Shown here piece after piece: positions 24,480 through 32,500 of a stretch of DNA of 63,094 bases. The translations under genes were made by a program, and so were the position numbers. The DNA is from an uncultured Muribaculaceae bacterium. GTDB taxonomy: Bacteria > Bacteroidota > Bacteroidia > Bacteroidales > Muribaculaceae. Position 1 is the stretch's first letter. Each line of letters begins with the position of its first letter. The notes under the pieces were generated by a model. It did no database searches. It saw only the letters and a list, made by a program, of their open reading frames with translations, and was not told the DNA's origin. The stretch lies in the NCBI GenBank assembly GCA_910584365.1, contig CAJUAF010000015.1, forward strand, positions 1 to 63,094, read 5' to 3'.

Positions 24480-25070
24480 ATGAAAGCATCCCAAGTATAT
24501 TCCTCCTGTTGCAAGTCGGCGAAAAGTTTCTTTTTCCCGATCCTTATGCTTTTGGCTGCAAGCATTGTATTGTCCTCCTGCAGCGAAAAAACAGAGCCTT
24601 ATATGGGAGGGAGAGGGTATTTCAAGGTCCCTCGTACCAAAACTTTGACTAAGATACTTTCCCCCGAAGAAGGCGAACTGGAGATTCCTTTGGAAGGTAA
24701 GGAGTCCGAAACAGTTATTCCTATCGTAGTGATATCTGTATCTTCCAATCTTTTAGCTAATGAGAAGATGTGGAACGATTACGAGAAATATGGATGGCTT
24801 TTGCAGACCGATAAGGTCTATCAAGCCGCCGGTTATTCGTCATATCCCAATACTCTCGAGATGAAGTATCAACTGGATTGGGTTAAGTGTTCCTCTTATA
24901 AAGAGTCAAACAGTATTCACGGCGTCTTAAAGGTAAAATATGATAAGAATACGACAGATAAATGTCGTTTCATGACAATCTATCTTGAAAATGAAGACGA
25001 AGGATTCCTTGACCTGATACAGATGCCTGAAGACGAAACTGGTGTGACGAAAGAATACCAACCCGAATAA
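24480..25070 (+). CDS. BACON-like lipoprotein 3 of the C10 operon
   Basis: 196 residues from the ATG at 24480 (MKASQVYSSC). The position equivalent to the start of lipoprotein 2 reads ATA, so this gene has to begin further on, or at the in-frame ATGs at 24411 or 24420 that lie inside lipoprotein 2. The lipobox is V-L-S-S-C, then S-E-K-T-E-P. The mature part keeps G-Y-F, D-Y-E-K-Y-G-W-L-L-Q, G-Y-S-S-Y-P-N-T-L-E-M-K-Y, D-W-V-K-C, V-K-Y-D-K-N-T and a final L-I-Q-M-P, but the segments between are more diverged than in copies 1 and 2. Confidence 0.8.
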   Translation: MKASQVYSSCCKSAKSFFFPILMLLAASIVLSSCSEKTEPYMGGRGYFKVPRTKTLTKILSPEEGELEIPLEGKESETVIPIVVISVSSNLLANEKMWNDYEKYGWLLQTDKVYQAAGYSSYPNTLEMKYQLDWVKCSSYKESNSIHGVLKVKYDKNTTDKCRFMTIYLENEDEGFLDLIQMPEDETGVTKEYQPE

Positions 25071-25098
25071 AACCATGCTTGATATGAATAAAAGAATT
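25057..25098 (+). repeat. junction repeat, copy 3
   Basis: Holds the stop of lipoprotein 3 and the start of lipoprotein 4. It matches copy 1 closely up to ATAAAAGAAT, then diverges. Confidence 0.8.
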
Positions 25099-25638
25099 AA
25101 ATTTTTAGGAGTGGTGCTGACTGGCGTATGCTCATTGATGCTGAGCGGCTGCTCGAACAATGATGAGCCCCGGCAGCAGGAGGAGTTTGTCCTCAGCGAT
25201 CCGGCGCAGGGATATTTTCTGACCCCATGCGGTACTACTGCGTCCAGAACGCTGGAGGCTGGCGGGGGTGAGGTGGACATCCCTCTGGCAAGTTCCATGA
25301 CAGAGCAGGTAATCCCCATCCACATGATTGCCCCGGAGAAAGATATGTTCCGGGACTCCGGAAAATGGGGGGATGCAATTCTGCGGCCCGGCAACAGTTT
25401 CTCGCTGTCGGGGAATCCGGCGGATTATCCCAATTCGCTCGACGTGGCGTATCGGTTCGGCTGGGCGGAGTTCTCGACTTTCAAGAAACCGGATTCCGAC
25501 GAAGGCATACTGCGAATCCGCTTTGAACCGAATCCGACGGAAGAGAGGCGCTCTATCGCCGTATGGCTGAAAAACGAACAGTCATCCGTCATTGAGGTGG
25601 TTCAGGTGCCCAAATCCTACGTCCCAGGGCCCCTGTAA
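25084..25638 (+). CDS. BACON-like lipoprotein 4 of the C10 operon, diverged
   Basis: 184 residues from the ATG at 25084. The lipobox is L-S-G-C, then S-N-N-D-E-P. It keeps the family skeleton (Q-G-Y-F, G-G-G-E-V-D-I-P-L, Y-P-N-S-L-D-V-A-Y-R-F-G-W, G-I-L-R-I-R-F-E-P-N-P, R-R-S-I-A-V, final V-V-Q-V-P) but lacks the Y-S-S pattern and the Trp-Val-Lys-Cys. Its codons are GC-rich like the chromosome at large, unlike copies 1-3. It may be the oldest member, or the resident gene next to which the AT-rich block arrived. The operon ends at the hairpin 25685-25721. Confidence 0.8.
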   Translation: MNKRIKFLGVVLTGVCSLMLSGCSNNDEPRQQEEFVLSDPAQGYFLTPCGTTASRTLEAGGGEVDIPLASSMTEQVIPIHMIAPEKDMFRDSGKWGDAILRPGNSFSLSGNPADYPNSLDVAYRFGWAEFSTFKKPDSDEGILRIRFEPNPTEERRSIAVWLKNEQSSVIEVVQVPKSYVPGPL

Positions 25639-25684
25639 GAGCGCTACCGGATTTGACAGCCGTAGCTGAGATTACTATGATAAC

Positions 25685-25721
25685 GTCCCGCCGGAGCGGC
25701 CGCAAGGCAATTCGGCGGGAC
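25685..25721 (+). terminator. terminator of the C10 operon, next to the ruvA promoter
   Basis: GTCCCGCCG (25685-25693) pairs exactly with CGGCGGGAC (25713-25721), followed by GATTATTTTG. The T tract contains the -33 TTTG of ruvA. Confidence 0.75.
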
Positions 25722-25727
25722 GATTAT

Positions 25728-25758
25728 TTTGTAGTGTTCAGAGGAATATTTATCTTTG
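25728..25758 (+). promoter_or_regulatory. promoter of ruvA-sprA
   Basis: TTTG (25728-25731), a 19-bp gap, then TATCTTTG (25751-25758). The leader is about 65 nt to the ruvA ATG at 25830. Confidence 0.78.
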
Positions 25759-25829
25759 CAGGGCATTTCCCGGGCAGACGGCGCCGAAGCTGCCGGTCCC
25801 GGATGATGTGTTTAAGAGGAAACTGTGCT

Positions 25830-26462
25830 ATGATCGAATATATCAGAGGCCGACTGGCCGAACTGACCCCCGCGGTGGCCGTGGTGGATGTCGGCGGCGT
25901 GGGCTACGAATTGAATATCACGCTGACAACGTTTACGTCGCTGCAGGGGAGCGCCCCAGGCGGCGAAACCCTTCCCGCTCCCGGGGAAAGAACCCCTCAG
26001 GGGGGCGAGACACGCCTGTTTGTCCACGAGGTGATCCGCGAGGATGCCTGGACGCTCTACGGTTTCGCCACGCGCCGCGAGCGCGAATTGTTCCGGGAGC
26101 TTATCGGCGTGTCGGGCGTCGGGAGCGCCTCGGCGCGGATGATTCTTTCGTCGATAACCCCGCCGGAACTCGAGCAGGTGATTACCGCCGGAGACGAGCG
26201 GCGCCTGAAAGCCGTAAAGGGAATCGGCGGAAAAACCGCCCAGCGCATAATTGTGGACTTGCGCGACAAAATAAAACCTACGGGGGATGCGTTATTTATC
26301 CAGGCGGAGATGCGTTCCGATGTCTACGACGAGGCGCTGGCCGCCCTGGTGATGCTCGGTTTCGCAAAACCGGCCACCCAGAAAGTGCTGTCAAAAATCT
26401 TTTCGCAGGAACCCCAGTTAAAAGTGGAACAGGCGATAAAGAAAGCTCTCACCATGCTTTGA
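25830..26462 (+). CDS. ruvA: Holliday junction branch migration protein RuvA
   Basis: Binds the four-way junction as a tetramer and loads the RuvB motor. 210 residues. Domain I has the OB-fold start I-E-Y-I-R-G-R-L and the acidic-pin region I-R-E-D-A at about 70-74; helix-hairpin-helix motifs follow in G-V-S-G-V-G-S and V-K-G-I-G-G-K-T-A; domain III is the C-terminal UBA-like part. Between the strands before the acidic pin there is a Gly/Pro-rich insert of about 20 residues (S-A-P-G-G-E-T-L-P-A-P-G-E-R-T-P-Q-G-G-E) absent from E. coli RuvA. The start ATG at 25830 gives the standard N-terminus; the frame stays open upstream to 25653. sprA follows after 52 bp. Confidence 0.95.
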   Translation: MIEYIRGRLAELTPAVAVVDVGGVGYELNITLTTFTSLQGSAPGGETLPAPGERTPQGGETRLFVHEVIREDAWTLYGFATRRERELFRELIGVSGVGSASARMILSSITPPELEQVITAGDERRLKAVKGIGGKTAQRIIVDLRDKIKPTGDALFIQAEMRSDVYDEALAALVMLGFAKPATQKVLSKIFSQEPQLKVEQAIKKALTML

Positions 26463-26514
26463 ACCGGACGGCGACCGCCGGGGCGCCGCTCCACAACCCC
26501 CGCTTTAACCTCGA

Positions 26515-29500
26515 TTGAGCCATACGTCATACATCCATAGGCTGTTGATTGTCGGCTGCACGGTAATTGCAGCCGCTGTCTGCTCTGTACTGGCCTGGGC
26601 CTCGGCCCAGAGTCCGGCATCCGGCGCGTCCGGAGGCGCCCGGCTGCTGCCTCCTCCCCCTCCGTTTCCGCTGATTTCGGGACCCGGGGGAGTGAGCGAT
26701 TCGATCATGATGCCGTTCCCCGTACAGCAGACTGTCCCGGCCGATTACGAGAGGATGATGGAGGACCAGTTCGCCGCCGACCTTGCCACCCCATCGAATA
26801 TCGTTACCATTCCCGAGTATGATCCCGAGACGGGGTATTACATCATACGCACGAAAGTGGGGGACACGGAAATAGCCACTCCATTCGTGCTGAGCGAGAA
26901 GCAGTTCAATGACTGGCAGTTCCGCCGCCAGCTCCAGGAATATTACCAGGAGCGCAATCAGCAGCTTGCCGAAAAGAAAGACAAGCAGCCTTTCAACATC
27001 TTCGACATGAATTTCGCCTACGGGCCGCTGGAGAAAATCTTCGGTCCCGGAGGTGTCTCGCTCAAGACCCAGGGTTCGGTGCAGATCAAGATGGGTATAA
27101 AGTCCAACAAAAGCGACAACCCCTCGCTCCCGATCAATTCCCGCCGCAAGACCTACTTCGACTTCGACCAGAAAATCCAGGCTACCATCGCCGCCTCCGT
27201 CGGAGACCGGATGCAGTTCAACATGACCTACAACACCGACGCCACCTTCGACTTCGACTCCAAGAACATCAAGCTCGCCTACGAGGGGAAGGAGGATGAC
27301 ATCGTAAAGTCCATCGAGGCCGGTAACGTCTCGATGACCACCGGTTCGTCGCTGATCCGCGGGTCCACGGCCCTGTTCGGCCTGAAATCGAAGCTCCAGT
27401 TCGGCAAATTCACGGTGACGGCCCTGCTGTCGCAGCAGAATTCCGAGTCGAAGACCGTCAACACCAAAGGGGGCTCGCAGTCGACCGACTTCACCGTCAA
27501 CGCCGACCAGTATGACCAGAACCGCCACTTCTTCCTGGCCAATTATTTCTACCGCAACTATGACCAGTTTGCCGCCAGGCTCCCGCTGGTCTCCTCGGGA
27601 ATCAACATCACCCGCGTGGAGGTGTGGGTCACCAACAAGGGGGGACGCTACGAGCAGGCGCGCAACATCGTTGCCTTCGCAGACCTGGGAGAGGGGGACC
27701 CTCAGGCGCTCAACAATGACTACTGGCAGGTCAGCTCCTCCGTGCCTGTCCCCTCCAACCAGTCGAACAACCTCCTGCAGGTAATCAAGACGGAATACCC
27801 GGGCGCCCGCTCGATCAACACCGTCACCCAGGCCCTCGAACCTCTCCGCGCCTACGGAATCGAGGGTGGACGCGACTATGAGAAAATCGAGTCGGCCCGT
27901 CTGCTGAACTCTTCGGAGTACACCCTGAACGCCACGTTGGGTTATATCTCGCTGAAATCCCAGCTCAATTCCGACGATGTACTCGGTATCGCCTTCGAGT
28001 ACACCTACAACGGCCAGGTCTACCAGGTCGGCGAGTTCTCGTCCGACATAACGACCACCACGGAGTCGCTCTACGTGAAGATGCTCAAATCGACCACTGT
28101 CGATCCTAAGCTCCCCCTCTGGCGCCTGATGATGAAGAATGTCTACTCCCTGGGAGCATATCAGGTGCAGAAACAGAACTTCAAGCTCCGCATCAAATAC
28201 CTTTCGGACACCACCGGAACCCAGATAGACTATCTGCCTATCCCCTCGATGTCCAACATACCTCTGCTTCAGGTGATGAACCTCGACCGCATCGACTCCA
28301 ACCAGCAGTCGAACCCCGACGGTTTCTTCGACTTTATCGAGGGGTACACCATAGTCCCCTCCACGGGCAAGATCATTTTCCCGGTGGCCGAGCCGTTCGG
28401 TGCCTGGCTGGAGAAGAAGATCGGCGACCCGGCGCTGGCCGAGAAGTATGTCTACAAGGAGCTGTACGATTCCACGCTGGTAATCGCCCGTCAGTTCGCC
28501 GACAAGAATAAGTTCGTGATGACCGGGTCCTATCAGGCTTCCTCGGGTTCGCAGATTCGTCTGAACGCGATGAACGTGCCCCGCGGATCGGTGGTGGTGA
28601 CCGCCGGAGGTGTGCGCCTTACCGAGAATTCGGACTATACGGTGGACTATTCGATGGGTATAGTGACGATTACCAACCAGTCGATCATCGACTCGGGACA
28701 GAGCGTATCGGTCACTCTTGAAAACCAGTCGCTCTTCTCAACCCAGCGCAAGACCCTCCTGGGGCTGGATATGCAGTATGCCTTCAGCAAGGACTTCAAC
28801 ATCGGGGCTACGGTGCTTCATTTCTCGGAGAAGGCGCTGACCGAGAAGGTGAATATCGGCGACGAGACAATCACCAACTCGATGTTCGGCTTCAACGTGA
28901 ACTACAACACCAAGTTCATGTGGCTGACGAATCTGCTGAACAAGATTCCGACCGTCAACGCCACGGCCCCCTCCACGCTTAACCTCTCGGCCGAATATGC
29001 CGTGCTGGTCCCCCATAAACAGAAGTCCGGGACAAACAAGGGAAGCTCCTATGTAGACGACTTCGAGTCCTCCCAGACGGGTATCGACCTTCGTTCCCCC
29101 TATTCCTGGTTCCTGGCCTCCACCCCTTACGACAACGGCAAGGACCCGCTGTTCCCCGAAGCCGCGCTGTCCAACAACGTGGACTACGGCAAGAACCGCG
29201 CCCTGATAAACTGGTATTACATCGACCGGATGTTCACCGACCGCAACACCTCCCTCGCGCCCGGATATATCCGCAACGACCTTGTGCAGCTCTCCAATCC
29301 CTACGTCCGCGAAGTGACATCCCAGGAAATCTTCCCGGGCCGCGAACTGACCTACGGGGAATCGGCCACGATCCAGACCCTGAACCTGTCGTTCTATCCC
29401 ACCGAGCGAGGCCCCTACAACCTCGACGCCACGAATATCGACGAGGAAGGGAATCTGCTCTTCCCCGAAAAGCGCTGGGGGGGCATCATGCGCAAGATGG

Positions 29501-32500
29501 AGAACACCAACTTCGAGCAGGCCAACATCGAGTACGTGCAGTTCTGGATGCTCAATCCTTTCCTCGACCCGGAGAATCCCAACTATGACGGCGGTGACCT
29601 CTACTTCAATTTCGGCGAGATTTCGGAAGATATCCTGAAAGACGGACTGAAATCCTACGAAAACGGTATTCCGGTCGACGGCGACGATCAGTGGCTCGAC
29701 ACGACGGTATGGGGCCGTGTGTCTCGCCAGAACTCGCTGACCTACGCCTTCGACACAAACAACGGCTCGCGCCTGATGCAGGATGTCGGTCTCGACGGTC
29801 TGCGCAACAACGACGAGTTCACTTTCGATTCCTACTCCACTTTCCTCGAGCAGCTGCGGGCGAAGCTCTCTCCGGCCGCCCTTGAAAGGATGCAGAACGA
29901 TATGTTCTCCCCCTTCAACGACCCCGCCGGCGACAACTACCATTTCTTCCGCGGGTATGACTACGACGAGCAGCGCCTCTCGATTCTGGAGCGTTATAAG
30001 CGCTACAACGGCGTGGAGGGGAACTCGCTTCCGCCGGAGGATGCCGCCGATCCGCTCTACCAGAGCGCGCGCTCGGTGCCCGACGTGGAGGATATCAACC
30101 AGGACAACACCCTGAACGAATACGAGCGTTATTTCCAGTACAAGGTCTCTATCCGTCCGGAGGACCTGGTGGTGGGAAAGAACTTCATCGCCGACAAGCA
30201 GACCTCCACGGTCTACACCCGCGACGGACAGGAACAGACCGTAGAATGGTATCAGTTCAAGATTCCTCTGAGCCAGTATGAGCGGAAGGTGGGTTCAATC
30301 AATGATTTCTCCACTATCCGTTTCGCCCGTATGTTCATGACGGGATTCAAGCAGGTGACCCACCTGCGTTTCGCCACTCTCGAGCTTGTCCGCGGGGAAT
30401 GGCGCAATTATGACTTCAACCTCAACAACCGAGGCGACGCTCCCGCCGAGGGGCAGCTTGACGTGTCGGTGGTCAATATCGAGGAAAACGCCGACCGCGA
30501 GCCGGTCAATTATGTGCTGCCTCCGGGCGTTACCCGTATCGTGGACCCCGGCCAGTCGCAGGTGACCCAGCTCAACGAGCAGTCGCTCCAGCTGAAAGTC
30601 ACCGGTCTCAAGGCCGGCGACGGACGCGGTGTCTACCGCGATACCCAGCAGGACCTCCGCAATTACAAGCGCCTGCAGATGTGGGTCCACGCCGAAAGTC
30701 TTATCGACGATGTGACGAATCTCCACAACGGAGAACTGTCGGTTTTCGTGCGACTGGGTTCCGACGTGAAGGCCAACTATTATGAATATGAGATTCCCCT
30801 GGCACTGACTCCCCACGGCAGCTACAACAACTGGCTCGAGAGTGACCGTCAGAAGGTATGGCCGCTGCAGAACTTCATGAATCTCCGGCTCCAGAATCTT
30901 GTGAATCTCAAGAAAGAGCGTAACCGCGCCAAGGACGAGGGGAACGCCGGCATAGGCTATGCCACGGTATATTCGGGACGCGACCCCGACGATGAGCGCA
31001 ACACGATTTCCGTCAAGGGTAATCCGTCGCTGAGCGATGTGCGTGTGCTGCTTGTCGGAGTGCGCAATAACTCCAATACCGTCAAGGACGGTATCATCTG
31101 GGTGAATGAGCTGAAAGTGACCGAGTTCAACGAGGAGGGTGGTTGGGCGGCCAAAGCCAATGTCAACCTCGGGGTGTCCGACGTGGCTACCCTTAATTTC
31201 GGTACTCATATCGAGACGGCCGGATTCGGTTCGGTGGACCAGGGGCTAAACGAGCGCCGCATGGACGATTATCAGCAGTACAATTTCGCCGTGCAGACCG
31301 ACCTGGGGCGTTTCCTTCCCGAGAAGGTCAAGCTCCATGCCCCGATTTATTACTCCTATTCCTCGGAGAAGACCACTCCGAAGTATAATCCCCTGGACCA
31401 GGACGTGCTTCTGAAAGATGCCCTGGACGACGCTCCCGACCAACACGCCCGCGACTCGATTTCGGCTTACGCCGTGGAGCGCTCCACGATAAAGAGTTTC
31501 TCAATCTCGGGACTGAAATTCGATGTGACAAGCAAGAACCCGATGCCCTGGGATCCCGCGAACTTCACTTTCAATTTCTCGTTTAACAAGCAGTCAAAGA
31601 ATGACCCGACCACGGAGTATGAGTACACCAACGACTACCGCGGTTCGCTGGCCTATAACTATTCCCCTATGATCAAGGGGCTGAAACCGTTCTCATGGAT
31701 CAAGTCGAAGAACAAGAATCTCAAGTTCTTCAAGGACTGGGAGTTCCGCTATCTGCCCAACACGATTTCGTTCCTGACGAATATGTCGCGTTACTATTAT
31801 GAGATGCAGACCCGTTCGGAACTGGACGAAACGTTCCAGCTTCCGGTCTCGGTAAGCAAGAATTTCCTGTGGGACAGGCAGTTCCAGCTTACGTGGAACC
31901 TCACCAAGTCGATTTCACTGACCTTCAATTCCAATACCTCGGCGCGAATCGAGGAGACAGTCGGAGCGGTCAACCGTAAACTTTTCCCCGACCAGTACAA
32001 ACAGTGGAAAGATACGGTCTGGAGTTCGATTCTTTCGATGGGTACTCCCTGGGCCTACAACCAGAGTTTCGTAGCCACTTACCGTGCGCCTTTCAACCGT
32101 ATTCCTGTGCTTGACTTCCTGACCGGGAATGTGTCATACAACTCTACTTACCGCTGGGACCGCGGAGCGGAAATCGACGGCGTGGCCACGGGCAACAAGA
32201 TTGCCAACCAGGCTTCCCTGAGTGTCGACGGTCGCCTGAATTTCGAGAGTCTTTACAATAAGATTCCGTTTGTGAAGGATGTCCACAAGCGTTTCAACAA
32301 TGTAGGCAAGAAGACTCCCGAGAGGAAGCCCAAGAAGTTCGAGCGCACTTTCAAACTTCGCCCCGACACGACCTTCACCCTCAAACATAATCTGCGCACC
32401 AAGAAAATAGCCATAAAGGCCGAGGACGCCAATTCCCATGAGCCTTTTGTCTTCAAACATAAGGTCATCGACCAGAATACCGTCGAAATTCTGACCCCGG

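Noticed and set aside
23797..25098. Spaced repeats considered as a CRISPR array or mobile element
   Set aside because: The repeats lie at gene junctions about 630 bp apart and come from gene duplication; no cas gene or transposase is present.
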